DNA of 64,000 nt from Komarekiella atlantica HA4396-MV6 (GTDB taxonomy: Bacteria > Cyanobacteriota > Cyanobacteriia > Cyanobacteriales > Nostocaceae): positions 124,001 to 188,000 of the forward strand of contig JAHHHK010000011.1 of the NCBI GenBank assembly GCA_019359395.1, written 5' to 3'. The notes beneath the pieces were generated by a model. The model had not been told where the DNA came from. It did not search any database and saw only the letters and a program-made list of their open reading frames with translations. Of the stretch, positions 36,951 through 45,715 are shown in pieces. A program made the translations under genes and the position numbers. Each line of letters starts with the position of its first letter. Within the stretch, counting starts at the first letter, position 1.

Positions 36951-37357
36951 TTGAAAATCACCTCTTGCTCTACATCATAAATAATCATTTTTACTTGATT
37001 CTCTTCAATCATGGCTTGGGGAAAATCAAGTTGAAAAAATGTTTTGTAAGTTGTTAAAGGTACTGCTAAATACAAAACACGCTCTGGCTGTCGTCGTCTT
37101 AATGCGCCTCTATAGTTGATAAACTGTCCCAATGCTGTATGAAATTCTGAGATTGCAGAAGATTTTTCCAAAAAACTTTTGACTTCAACAGCAATTTTTT
37201 CTCCTTCCCGTTCTGCCGCAATGAGTTTTTCAGCAGCTAAATCAATAGAGACATTCACACCACCTACGCTAATTGAGAGTGGGTCATGAGTAATCTGCCA
37301 ACCATCCTTCTGCAAAGCTTTTTTGACAACTTCATGAAAGACATCTTTAGCAGACAT
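36938..37357 (-). CDS. xisH: XisH-like protein with restriction-endonuclease-type fold
   Basis: A 139-residue protein. MSAKDVFHEVVKKALQKDGW opens it. The acidic DLAAEKLIAAEREGEKIAVEVKSF carries a D...ExK arrangement of PD-(D/E)XK nucleases, and FINYRGALRR and VPLTTYKTFF follow. This is the XisH family. It precedes and overlaps xisI. The pair interrupts an otherwise continuous set of glycosylation genes, which suggests it arrived later and behaves as an accessory, perhaps toxin-antitoxin-like, cassette. Confidence 0.92.
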   Translation of the reverse strand: MSAKDVFHEVVKKALQKDGWQITHDPLSISVGGVNVSIDLAAEKLIAAEREGEKIAVEVKSFLEKSSAISEFHTALGQFINYRGALRRRQPERVLYLAVPLTTYKTFFQLDFPQAMIEENQVKMIIYDVEQEVIFKWTN

Positions 37358-37817
37358 AGCTATTTACAATTGTATTTCTTATTTTTATATTATCTCTTTA
37401 GCCCGCTATGTACGTGTCAACTTAACGTGAAATCTACATCCCGTAAGGAACTGAAGTTTCTTGCTCATAGCAAAAGTCATCTTTAGATGACTAAAATATT
37501 CCCAAAAATCTTTAGTCTACTTCAGTAGACTTTCGCTATTAGCCAGAGAATTCATTCTCTGGCGGGTGAGGAGGCCAACAGTAAAGCTATTTTTATCTGA
37601 CAGTTGATACCAATGGGCAATGCCATGCCCCTACCAACATATTTGTATCATTTTTAAAGTGAAATGGTATAAGAATTGAGGCTTTTAAACCCACGTTCAC
37701 CCTTGGCGTTCCCGTTCGCCTCCGGTCTCCGATAGGAGAAGGGTAGGTAGGTTTTGTTTGTGTAGACGCGGTTTCTAACCACCCTTTTAACTGGAATTAG
37801 CTCTGTATTTTATGTAA
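37358..37817. other. Intergenic region with three consecutive hairpins
   Basis: About 460 bases between two minus-strand genes. The hairpin cluster at 37475-37563 is annotated separately. The rest shows GC-rich Nostoc-type repeat pieces (GTTCGCCTCCGGTCTCCG near 37709) and no gene. Confidence 0.6.
37475..37563. repeat. Three perfect hairpins in a row, dispersed repeat
   Basis: AGTCATCT/AGATGACT (37475-37492), AGTCTAC/GTAGACT (37514-37531) and GCCAGAGAAT/ATTCTCTGGC (37542-37563) are each perfect with loops of two to four bases. The series resembles an intergenic repeat frequent in filamentous cyanobacteria. Confidence 0.85.
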
Positions 37818-40034
37818 TTAAGAACCGCTATAGTTCTGCCACATCTGCTCGTAAGCCTTCTCCATTTCACGGGTAAACTGCTTACCATTCCACAGTGGTG
37901 CTGTTTGTCGAGATGCCTTCAATTTCAGAGCCACCTGCTGGCGTAAAGTCTCATCTTTCCCCAAGCGGACACCCCACTCAATATACTCTTTATCAGTCCA
38001 GGCGATACCTTCTGTGATACCCGCATTTATCATCATAGTGTAGCTATTACGCGCTGCAAATTGTTCACCAACTCGCGTCACTAAGGGGATGCCCATCCAC
38101 AATGTTTCTAGCGTTGTTGTAGCGCCGTTGTAAGGAAACGTATCTAATACAACATCTGCAATGCCCAAATTAGCGCGATGAACTGACTCTGAATAAACTT
38201 GTGGTAAAAATCGTAACCGAGAACAATCTACACCCTCTTCATCGGCAATTTGGTAAAAGAAGCGTTTAATTGCTTCTTCCTGAGAAAGCCCTTTAATCAA
38301 AAAGTAGCTGTTAGGTACTTGTTTAATGATTTGCATTTGCCACTTTGTTGTTTCTGGATGGCGCTTATATCCTCTTTGGGCGCTCAGATACACAACAGCA
38401 TCCATAGGAATATTTAAGTCATCACGACGGAGAGTTGGTACACCAACTTCAAAACCATCTACCGCTATATAAGTTTGGGGTAATCGCCAGATTTTTTCTG
38501 TATAGTAATCTTGTGCATTATCTGGCAACACATAAGGATCTGCGATAAAGTAATCAATTGCAGGTATGCCTGATGCATCCCAACCTAGCCAAGTAACTTG
38601 TATAGGGGCTGGTTTGAGTGCCATCACTTCACTAGTAATATCTAGAGTGATGCTGTCAAGGTCAACTAAAATATCAATTTCATCCTGATAGATTTGTTCG
38701 GCTATTTCTAAGCCGTTCATACCCAATAAGTGACATGTTCCTGCATGGTTTACATACCATTCTTGGAGAAAATCGTTTACTAATTTGTAATTAATAAAAT
38801 AAGTATGGATATCAAAGTTGTCTTGGTCATGATGCTGAAATAACCAACGAGCTAACCAGCCAACAGAGTGATTTCTTAAAGCATAAGATGTATAGCCAAT
38901 TTTTAATTTATTATTTGGGATAGATAAAGCTTTTTTGTTAGTCTTTTCAAAATTAAAAACTTTATTTTCCGATTGGGCTAGGTCTTTAACGTTATTATGA
39001 AATATTTCAGCTACTTTATTATGAATTACTCGAAAATTTATAGGAGAATCTTTAATGTGAGGTATAGCAAAAGATGGTGTCAGTAATCGTAGTGTTCTGC
39101 CTTCTTCTAAAATAATTGGTTGAGATTCAATAAACTGTTGTTCAATAGTTTCCAACTCTTGACAAGCTGTACATATCTCCGTCCAATATCCTCCTGCTGA
39201 CATCAGACCCCTTAACAGCAAATGGAGTGCAAAAATTTTATCAGCTAAGCCTTCTGATAGGGAATAACATAACTTAGCTGTCTCTATACCCTGAGAATAA
39301 TTATGAGCATCTTGATAAAAAGTCGCTAAATGTCGTAAAATTTCTACATTATCTGGTTCCAATTGTAAATGCAAGCTAAGCAGAGATGCTGCTAGCTTAG
39401 GCTGCTGTAAAGTATGTCCAATTTTCATGGCAGCAGGAAGCAGTATACGGAAGCTTTGATCGGCATCAGGGAAGTAAGGTAAACAAGCCTCTACTAAATC
39501 AAGATTTATTGGATGTAAAGGAACGGTATTTAAAATCTCCTGCAAAACTTGCATCAACAATTTTGCGTCAATCTCTAAATTTTCTTTTAGTTTTAAACTC
39601 TCAATTAATCCCCACTTACTCAACTCCTCAATTTCTTCAAACTTTTCTCGCTTGAGAGAAAGTAGCAGAATTTGAAGTAAATTATTCATTTCATCAGGAT
39701 TAATCTCTTTCATATGCTGGCGAATTAACCAAGCTAGAGAATATTCTGCTAGATTTTCACGCCGTTCTGCTTCTATTTGCAAAAGTTGAAATAGCTCATT
39801 TGTCCAAATTAACAAATGTTCTGTATCTGCTTCTGCCATCGGCAGCATCCAAGTCATTTGAGCTTCTGCTTCTTGTCCTTGTAATAGTAACAGCAATCCC
39901 AAATGCCAATAATATGAAGTAACATAAGGTTCTTGTTCTATTGCTTGTTCGTATAAATTAGCAGCTTGTGCATAGTTCTCTTTAATAAAGTGTTGTTCAG
40001 CTAACTGCTGCCAGGTGTTTATATCAGTAATCAT
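37818..40034 (-). CDS. TPR domain O-linked GlcNAc transferase-like (SPINDLY, GT41) protein
   Basis: A 738-residue protein. Residues 1-330 are TPR and helical repeats (YWHLGLLLLLQGQEAEAQ; GHTLQQPKLAASLL). Residues about 350-735 are the GT41 catalytic region: LKIGYTSYALRNHSVGWL with the conserved H, APIQVTWLGWDASGIPAIDYF, LSAQRGYKRHPET and DTFPYNGATTTLETLWMGIPLVT. The conserved UDP-binding block near the C-terminus is intact. It should transfer a sugar to Ser/Thr of proteins in the cytoplasm. The upstream neighbour on the same strand is a type IV pilin, a class of protein often O-glycosylated, which makes the pilin a candidate target. Confidence 0.93.
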   Translation of the reverse strand: MITDINTWQQLAEQHFIKENYAQAANLYEQAIEQEPYVTSYYWHLGLLLLLQGQEAEAQMTWMLPMAEADTEHLLIWTNELFQLLQIEAERRENLAEYSLAWLIRQHMKEINPDEMNNLLQILLLSLKREKFEEIEELSKWGLIESLKLKENLEIDAKLLMQVLQEILNTVPLHPINLDLVEACLPYFPDADQSFRILLPAAMKIGHTLQQPKLAASLLSLHLQLEPDNVEILRHLATFYQDAHNYSQGIETAKLCYSLSEGLADKIFALHLLLRGLMSAGGYWTEICTACQELETIEQQFIESQPIILEEGRTLRLLTPSFAIPHIKDSPINFRVIHNKVAEIFHNNVKDLAQSENKVFNFEKTNKKALSIPNNKLKIGYTSYALRNHSVGWLARWLFQHHDQDNFDIHTYFINYKLVNDFLQEWYVNHAGTCHLLGMNGLEIAEQIYQDEIDILVDLDSITLDITSEVMALKPAPIQVTWLGWDASGIPAIDYFIADPYVLPDNAQDYYTEKIWRLPQTYIAVDGFEVGVPTLRRDDLNIPMDAVVYLSAQRGYKRHPETTKWQMQIIKQVPNSYFLIKGLSQEEAIKRFFYQIADEEGVDCSRLRFLPQVYSESVHRANLGIADVVLDTFPYNGATTTLETLWMGIPLVTRVGEQFAARNSYTMMINAGITEGIAWTDKEYIEWGVRLGKDETLRQQVALKLKASRQTAPLWNGKQFTREMEKAYEQMWQNYSGS

Positions 40035-40188
40035 GCTTTATTCTCACAGTTAAATAAAGTAAATAAAGTGGGCAGAATACTCTACCCACTTGGGAAAATA
40101 CGTAATTTAGCTTAATAAAAGCCGTCATGACAAATTAACTTTTTTTGTCAAATGTTGCAGGTAAGTAATATTTCGCCTAATCACTTCT

Positions 40189-40770
40189 CTACTTAGCTAA
40201 GCTGATGAAGTTGGCGGAGCAAGAGGGTGAATTGGTGGTGCTGTCGAAATTGCCGCTAGTGGTATAGACAGGTGGATTTATACCACCATTAACTTTAGAT
40301 TTTTCAGATTCACATAAAACAGCTATGGTGGTAGCTTCACTGGTAGAAGCTTGCGTTGTTACACCCACATTACCCATATAAGTTTTGAGAGGTGCAGCCG
40401 CAATTACTGTTGCTGCTTGGTTACTTACTTGACTCGAACCAGTGCCAGTACCACCACCAGAAATTGAGTACGAGTAATTTGAGGTTAGTGTTGCAATACC
40501 AAGACCTAAACTACCAAATTTACTATTATCTGCAAATGCGTTCTGTTCTAAGTAAAAAGCTTGCTGAGCGCGGTTCATTGAACCTACGTAGGTTTTTGCT
40601 TCTGACTGCTTGGCTTTGTTAGCTTGGTTAAGGAAAGAAGGCAGTGCGATCGCAGACAAAATACCGATGATAATAATTACTACTAGTAGTTCAATGAGTG
40701 TAAAACCCTCATCTCCCTTCTTCTTGTCGAGGATGTGTTGAAGAAACTTGGCTTTTAATTCGGTTTTCAT
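40189..40770 (-). CDS. pilA: Type IV pilin (PilA-like major or minor pilin)
   Basis: A 193-residue prepilin. A 22-residue basic leader ends in DEG, and the peptidase site G22|F23 begins FTLIELLVVIIIIGILSAIA with Glu at mature position 5. The hydrophobic N-terminal helix is followed by a Ser/Thr- and Gly-rich globular head, which offers O-glycosylation sites. Two C-terminal cysteines about 38 residues apart may form the D-loop disulfide. Type IV pili drive twitching, DNA uptake and hormogonium motility. It is upstream of the SPINDLY-type transferase on the same strand, 154 bases away. Confidence 0.95.
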   Translation of the reverse strand: MKTELKAKFLQHILDKKKGDEGFTLIELLVVIIIIGILSAIALPSFLNQANKAKQSEAKTYVGSMNRAQQAFYLEQNAFADNSKFGSLGLGIATLTSNYSYSISGGGTGTGSSQVSNQAATVIAAAPLKTYMGNVGVTTQASTSEATTIAVLCESEKSKVNGGINPPVYTTSGNFDSTTNSPSCSANFISLAK

Positions 40771-40900
40771 AAGTGTTTTCCCGCAGATGGTAGTTGTTTG
40801 GGTGTTCTAGATGTAACTTACCCACTCGCGATCGCTTTCCTATCACCTTGAGAAAAAAAGTTTGGGAAGATCCGGTTACACAATCCAAAATCCTTGCATC

Positions 40901-40928
40901 AAAAAGCCCCTGGTGTAGACCAAGGGCT
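40901..40928 (-). terminator. Rho-independent terminator of the Uma2-family gene
   Basis: On the minus strand AGCCCTTGGT-CTAC-ACCAGGGGCT forms a 10-bp stem with one wobble, followed directly by TTTTT. It lies about 30 bases after the stop at 40958. Confidence 0.85.
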
Positions 40929-40957
40929 AGATTCTCAATTTCGTTTGTGAGAGTGCC

Positions 40958-41524
40958 TTATTCAAACTCAGGTGGCCACAGTTCTGATATCGCCAGTTCC
41001 CAACCTGGTAGCAAGTCCGGTAATGTAAGTGTGTCTCCATTTTGCAATACCACCGAAGCTTGGTTTAATCGGTAAAGCGTTACTATCAATTTGTCAGGGT
41101 CAATCAGTATGCCGACTACAGATCCAAGTTGCAAAAATAACTGAATTTTCTCTTCAAGTGGTTTAATTCTGTCGCTTTTAGATTTAATCTCAACCATCAA
41201 GTCTGGAACTAACTCTACAAAGTCGCGCTTGGTCTTTTTCAATCGGTCAGCCTTCACAAAAGACACGTCAGGGGCACGCAAATTTCTTTTTTCCGAGTCG
41301 TCCTCTTCTATACTCGGCAGGATAAACCCAGCGCTAGAACCAGTTATACGTCCTAGCTTGCGCGACATTACCCAAATATTCAAGAAGGTAATGAGACGAG
41401 AGCCAATTTCCTCTGACTCGTAATCTGATGGCCCCATAACTATAATTTTCCCCTCTACCAGCTCCATCTGCCATTCTGGATGCTCGGTTTGTAGCTGCTC
41501 TAAGTCTGTAATGCTGAAAGACAT
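40958..41524 (-). CDS. Uma2 family (DUF820) putative restriction-endonuclease-like protein
   Basis: From ATG 41524 (MSFSITDLEQLQ) the protein is 188 residues; an ATG four codons upstream is possible. The pattern HPEWQMELVEGKIIVMGPS is the DUF820 entry. RAPDVSFVKADRL and VPDLMVEIKSKSD supply the D...ExK residues of the PD-(D/E)XK fold. The C-terminal part has the usual LPGWELAISELW. Such genes are present in dozens of copies in filamentous cyanobacteria and their role is unknown. It has its own terminator. Confidence 0.9.
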   Translation of the reverse strand: MSFSITDLEQLQTEHPEWQMELVEGKIIVMGPSDYESEEIGSRLITFLNIWVMSRKLGRITGSSAGFILPSIEEDDSEKRNLRAPDVSFVKADRLKKTKRDFVELVPDLMVEIKSKSDRIKPLEEKIQLFLQLGSVVGILIDPDKLIVTLYRLNQASVVLQNGDTLTLPDLLPGWELAISELWPPEFE

Positions 41525-41536
41525 AATATTACACAA

Positions 41537-42058
41537 ACTACTTTTATATATATCATAAGTACTGCACTTTAAGAAAGCTACAATGTCTTTTATTCAAAGA
41601 AAAACGGCTGTATAGTTTGCCATTAGTAGCATTAATGAAAACAGATGTAATTTTTTATAAGCTGATTAAGGAACTACCATAGATATTTTTTGAACCTATT
41701 GAAAAACCTGATACTAATCACAATATCTACACATTCATTGCACCAGAAATAAAACAACAATCATTTCGTTTAGACTGAAGCCATGCTTGATTTAGATGAA
41801 TTCGTAAATACTAGATTGTATAAGAGCATCTTGGAAAAAAGTAGATTGAAATTAGCCCCAAAACTTAGTGATAAAGGTATGAGTATTCAAGAAATAGCAG
41901 AATTGCTAGAAATAGATGTTGAAACTATCAGGAAATATCTGCAAGAACAGTCTTAGCGGTTAAAGGCATTTATTTTGCGATCGCTTACCATCTGACGTAG
42001 CCAATCATAATTTGTTATGCTATATTAAGCGTAGTCGTTATGAGTTCATAATATAGCC
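41537..42058. other. Gap between Uma2 gene and NTRC with a decayed gene
   Basis: The gap holds the relic at 41635-41956 and the NTRC promoter region near 42000-42058. Nothing else is seen. Confidence 0.5.
41635..41956 (+). pseudogene. Decayed Rpn-family / DUF2887 gene
   Basis: ATG 41635 starts MKTDVIFYKLIKELP, meets a TAG, and continues in frame with IFFEPIEKP and IAPEIKQQSFRLD to TGA. This is the N-terminal part of the DUF2887/Rpn nuclease family. A second frame from ATG 41783 (58 codons) encodes a helix-turn-helix-like C-terminal tail, DKGMSIQEIAELLEIDVETI. The central catalytic part is missing. So a nonsense change plus a large internal loss left only the two ends. Whether the 58-codon tail is translated is unknown. 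Confidence 0.65.
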
Positions 42059-43432
42059 ATGACTAACCCCACAGTAGAAAACTTAGTAATTATCGGTTCT
42101 GGGCCAGCAGGGTATACAGCTGCCATCTATGCAGGACGAGCTAACCTAAAACCCGTTGTATTTGAAGGTTTCCAAGCCGGGGGTTTGCCTGGTGGGCAAT
42201 TAATGACAACGACGGAAGTCGAGAACTTTCCTGGGTTTCCCCAAGGCATTACCGGGCCAGAACTGATGGATCAGATGAAGGCGCAAGCAGAGCGCTGGGG
42301 GGCAGAGTTATATACTGAGGATGTGATCTCAGTTGATTTAAGTCAGCGTCCTTTTACTGTGCGATCGCAAGAAAGGGAAGTGAAAACCAACAGTCTGGTG
42401 ATTGCTACTGGTGCAACAGCAAAGCGTTTAGGTTTACCCAACGAACATGAATTTTGGAGTCGTGGAATCTCGGCTTGTGCAATCTGCGATGGTGCTACCC
42501 CAATTTTCCACGGTGCAGAACTGGCTGTGATTGGTGCTGGCGACTCGGCGGCGGAAGAGTCAATTTACCTCACCAAATACGGCTCTAAGGTAAATATGCT
42601 GGTGCGTTCCGACAAAATGCGGGCTTCTAAAGCCATGCAAGACAGGGTTTTGAGTAATCCGAAGATCCAAGTGCATTGGAACACAGAAGCAGTGGATATC
42701 TTCGGTAACAGTCACATGGAAGGGGTGAAAGTCCGCAATATCAAAACTGGTGAAGAGAGCAAACTGCACGCTAAGGGTTTATTCTACGCCATTGGTCACA
42801 CTCCTAACACCTCTTTATTCAAGGGGCAATTAGAACTGGATGAGGTGGGTTACGTTGTCACCAAGCACGGTACTGTAGAAACAAGTGTAGAAGGCGTTTT
42901 TGCTGCTGGCGATGTGCAAGATCATGAGTTTCGTCAAGCAATTACGGCTGCGGGTACTGGTTGTATGGCGGCGATGTTGGCAGAACGTTGGTTGTCTTCT
43001 AGTGGTTTGATTCAAGAATTTCATCAACAACCAGAAACAGCAAATAATGAATTAGAGCATCAGCCAGTTGCGAAGAAAACTGAAGCTGAAGAAGAAGCGG
43101 AATTTAATTTGAATGCGACGCGCCATGAAGGTGGTTACGCTTTACGGAAATTATTCCATGAAAGCGATCGCTTACTCTTTGTGAAATACGTCGCTCCTGG
43201 TTGCGGCCCTTGCCATACCCTCAAGCCAATTCTAAATAAAGTAGTGGATGAATTTGACGGTAAAATTCACTTTGTGGAAATTGACATCGACAAAGACCGA
43301 GATATTGCCGAAAATGCTAATGTGACAGGAACGCCGACAATTCAATTGTTCAAAAATAAGGAATTGGTGAAGGAAGTTAAAGGCGTGAAGCAAAAGAGCG
43401 AATATCGACAGTTGATTGAAAGTAATCTGTAA
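42059..43432 (+). CDS. trxB: NADPH-thioredoxin reductase with fused C-terminal thioredoxin (NTRC type)
   Basis: A 457-residue fusion. The FAD-binding [16 protein letters not shown] opens it. The reductase active site is C140-A-I-C143, and the NADPH motif GAGDSAAEE follows. A linker of about 35 residues leads to a thioredoxin domain with C382-G-P-C385. This is the NTRC layout found in cyanobacteria and plastids, where NADPH drives reduction of 2-Cys peroxiredoxin and redox-regulated enzymes. Both active sites are intact. It is a single gene. Confidence 0.96.
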   Translation: MTNPTVENLVIIGSGPAGYTAAIYAGRANLKPVVFEGFQAGGLPGGQLMTTTEVENFPGFPQGITGPELMDQMKAQAERWGAELYTEDVISVDLSQRPFTVRSQEREVKTNSLVIATGATAKRLGLPNEHEFWSRGISACAICDGATPIFHGAELAVIGAGDSAAEESIYLTKYGSKVNMLVRSDKMRASKAMQDRVLSNPKIQVHWNTEAVDIFGNSHMEGVKVRNIKTGEESKLHAKGLFYAIGHTPNTSLFKGQLELDEVGYVVTKHGTVETSVEGVFAAGDVQDHEFRQAITAAGTGCMAAMLAERWLSSSGLIQEFHQQPETANNELEHQPVAKKTEAEEEAEFNLNATRHEGGYALRKLFHESDRLLFVKYVAPGCGPCHTLKPILNKVVDEFDGKIHFVEIDIDKDRDIAENANVTGTPTIQLFKNKELVKEVKGVKQKSEYRQLIESNL

Positions 43433-43495
43433 GAGAGTGGGGAGTGGAGAATGGGGAATAGTAAAAAATCATTGATAATTACCAATGCCCAATAC

Positions 43496-43909
43496 TCACC
43501 CCCCTACATTGCAAACTAACTTGTTAAATAAAGAGACAGAAATAATCGTTGTATTTACCAAAGTTTCGGCTTGATTAAAATCAGAATCACCCGTAATTAA
43601 AAAATCTGCTTCTGCGACCATAGCACAAGCTAGAAATTTTGCATCTTTTCTATCTCTGGGAAAATCAACTTCCAAATGGACATCAATTAGCGTTATAAAT
43701 GTATCGATAATTTCAAACCATTCACATATTAATTCATCCGTCAACTTAAACTTCCTGCGACTTAATACCTCTTTATATTCCACAACAATTTCTTCAGAAG
43801 CTATCCATTGCCAATCAGGATTATCAAAAATAAACTGAATAACGACCCTTGGTACTCTACCCTTCAGGACAGCAGAAACTAAAACATTTGTGTCAATAAC
43901 AGCTTTCAT
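43496..43909 (-). CDS. PIN-domain toxin of a toxin-antitoxin pair
   Basis: A 137-residue PIN protein of the COG1569 kind. MKAVIDTNVLVSAVL has the first catalytic Asp, EYKEVLSRRKF the Glu, RDRKDAKFLACAM the next Asp and LITGDSDF the last acidic cluster. It should be a metal-dependent RNase. Its start overlaps the antitoxin stop by 4 bases (ATGA), and the antitoxin is upstream, the usual order for vapBC-like operons. Confidence 0.9.
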   Translation of the reverse strand: MKAVIDTNVLVSAVLKGRVPRVVIQFIFDNPDWQWIASEEIVVEYKEVLSRRKFKLTDELICEWFEIIDTFITLIDVHLEVDFPRDRKDAKFLACAMVAEADFLITGDSDFNQAETLVNTTIISVSLFNKLVCNVGG

Positions 43910-44145
43910 TCACCGCGTTGGTAAGCTTCAATTTCTGCTGATATTTCTGCTTCTGTAATATCTTGTATTTCTGGTAGCGACTGCGTTTTATCAAATAAAT
44001 CTCTCAGCTTTTTACTGATTTTCGCTCTTGGATTCTCCTCGGCTAATATAATTACTTCTACTCTCTGTCCCACCTGAAAAGGTAAATCAGATAATATTAC
44101 TTGACTTGGATCTGTAATGGTGATGTATTTTTTATAAGCGTTCAT
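43906..44145 (-). CDS. Antitoxin partner of the PIN toxin
   Basis: A 79-residue acidic protein. The N-terminal part (KKYITITDPSQVILSDLPF, QVGQRVEVIIL) looks like a beta-rich AbrB/MazE-like or Phd-like DNA-binding half. The C-terminal part is a charged helix (ITEAEISAEIEAYQRGE) suited to wrapping the toxin. The assignment rests mainly on size, charge and the 4-base overlap with the PIN gene. The exact antitoxin family is not certain. Confidence 0.78.
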   Translation of the reverse strand: MNAYKKYITITDPSQVILSDLPFQVGQRVEVIILAEENPRAKISKKLRDLFDKTQSLPEIQDITEAEISAEIEAYQRGE

Positions 44146-44368
44146 AATTCCTCCGTTAACTTGGTATTTCTCTACTTGAAATGATTACTTCTGTAGTCAA
44201 ACTGGCTGGTAATTTATCTCGAACAAAAATAAGGCATAATCTCACCTCTTCCTTAGTCTAGCTCTGTAACCATTGCTCAACAATCAGATTTTATTCAGGA
44301 TGTTTACGCAATCCCCTATCTGATATGTAAAATGGTCAGCGTATCTTGCTTGATCCAGGCGATCGCTC

Positions 44369-45265
44369 ATGGCCATTACAAAACCGCAGCTGCCAAAATT
44401 TTTACGTTCAGCCAACAGTCCTAACCTTTCTCAACAACTAATGCTCGTAGGGTTAGCCATTACCCTGTTTTTCATCTTCTTGGCATTTTTCGCTCCCGTA
44501 TTCCAGACTTGGGGATGGCTGCAAAACCCCAAGGATTTTCTGTCTAATCCAATTCACGAGCCACCCTCAGCTAAACATTGGTTTGGAACCAGTCGCCTGG
44601 GCTATGATGTCTTTTCTAGGACAGTATTTGGCGCTCAAGCCGCTTTGCAAGTAGTAATTTTGGCAACAGCGCTGAGTATGATTATCGGTGTGCCTTTGGG
44701 TATGCTGAGTGGCTATCTCGGCGGTAATTTGGATAGGGTGTTGCTGTTTATTATGGATAGCATATATACCTTACCAGGTCTACTCTTGTCTGTAACGCTG
44801 GCTTTTGTAGTGGGGCGTGGAATAATTAACGCGGCGATCGCAATCAGCATTGCTTACATCCCTCAATACTACCGTGTTGTCCGTAATCACACCGTTAGTG
44901 TGAAAACTGAAGTATTCATTGAAGCTGCTCAAGCAATGGGCGCTTCCACTTGGATTGTGCTATCTCGATATCTATTTTTCAACGTCATTCAAAGCGTACC
45001 CGTACTATTCACGCTCAACGCCGCCGATGCAATTTTGGTGTTGGGCGGTTTGGGCTTTTTGGGACTAGGACTTCCAGAAGAAGTGCCAGAATGGGGACAT
45101 GATTTAAAACAAGCGCTAGAAGCCCTACCTACTGGCATTTGGTGGACTACTCTTTTTCCTGGTTTAGCGATGACATGCATGGTAGTAGGGTTATCACTAC
45201 TAGGTGAGGGGTTAAACGAATTTGTCAATCCTCGCTTACGGCGAGAAAATAGAATCCGAAAGTAG
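44369..45265 (+). CDS. ABC transporter permease, DppC/OppC type
   Basis: A 298-residue inner-membrane permease. An N-terminal helix is followed by the OppC-type extracellular segment ending KHWFGTSRLGYDVFSR, then five more helices. The EAA loop EAAQAMGASTWIVLSRYLF, which contacts the ATPase, is intact, and the C-terminus has LGEGLNEFVNPRLR. It would import peptides, nickel or a similar solute with an ATPase, a second permease and a binding protein, none of which is nearby. Scattered ABC subunits are normal in cyanobacteria. Confidence 0.93.
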   Translation: MAITKPQLPKFLRSANSPNLSQQLMLVGLAITLFFIFLAFFAPVFQTWGWLQNPKDFLSNPIHEPPSAKHWFGTSRLGYDVFSRTVFGAQAALQVVILATALSMIIGVPLGMLSGYLGGNLDRVLLFIMDSIYTLPGLLLSVTLAFVVGRGIINAAIAISIAYIPQYYRVVRNHTVSVKTEVFIEAAQAMGASTWIVLSRYLFFNVIQSVPVLFTLNAADAILVLGGLGFLGLGLPEEVPEWGHDLKQALEALPTGIWWTTLFPGLAMTCMVVGLSLLGEGLNEFVNPRLRRENRIRK

Positions 45266-45308
45266 TCAAGAATTCAGTTGTCAGTGGTTAATAGCAAAAA
45301 AACATTGG

Positions 45309-45331
45309 CAAATGACAAATGACAAATGACA
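45309..45331. repeat. Heptamer array (AAATGAC)
   Basis: CAAATGA/AAATGAC units repeat three times just upstream of the small ORF at 45353. They are of the STRR type seen elsewhere in the window. Confidence 0.75.
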
Positions 45332-45352
45332 AGTAACAATAGAGAGATTTGT

Positions 45353-45517
45353 GTGAAAGATAACCTAACGTTAATTGCCGCTGCTACTGGCGGGTTCATA
45401 CTCTCCATTACCCTAGCTGGTATCTTAAGAGGTGCTCCAATTACAGCTTGGCATGAGCAATCGAGTCTTCGTTCATCCTCAATGGCGAATGTGCGAATTA
45501 TTAATAACCACAGATGA
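45353..45517 (+). CDS. Small hydrophobic protein, C-terminus inside a mobile-like repeat
   Basis: GTG 45353 starts a 54-residue protein with one membrane-spanning or signal segment (LTLIAAATGGFILSITLAGIL). The last codons and the stop lie inside the left terminal inverted repeat of the element at 45506-45693, so the original C-terminus may have been changed by its insertion. No family is recognised. An upstream ATG at 45326 falls in a heptamer repeat and is unlikely to be used. Confidence 0.4.
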   Translation: MKDNLTLIAAATGGFILSITLAGILRGAPITAWHEQSSLRSSSMANVRIINNHR

Positions 45518-45693
45518 ACACAGTTTTGGAAAGTGACGCTCCTGCGTCGCTAAATCGCCGCATCCTAGGAGATCTTTTTACATACTTTTCAAAACATACA
45601 CACAGATATTTTTATCTGTGTTTATTTGCCTTGAAAAGTTTCCTACGGCGGGAAACCCGCCTACAAAACTTTTCGCTGTGTTCATCTGTGGTT
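45506..45693. mobile_element. MITE-like 188-bp element with 18-bp perfect terminal inverted repeats
   Basis: AACCACAGATGAACACAG (45506-45523) and its exact complement (45676-45693) bound the element. Inside are further inverted pairs: CACAGATA/TATCTGTG, ACTTTTCAA/TTGAAAAGT and GGCGGG/CCCGCC. There is no coding capacity. A 63-codon frame inside it is not a gene. No clear target-site duplication is visible. Confidence 0.6.
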
Positions 45694-45715
45694 CTATACA
45701 AATAAAGATTTTGGA

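Noticed and set aside
36615-37357. Full fdxN excision element
   Set aside because: Only xisH and xisI are present; no xisF or nif sequence and no element ends were seen.
45514-45705. 63-codon frame on the plus strand
   Set aside because: Entirely inside the MITE-like element; its length is due to the repeats.
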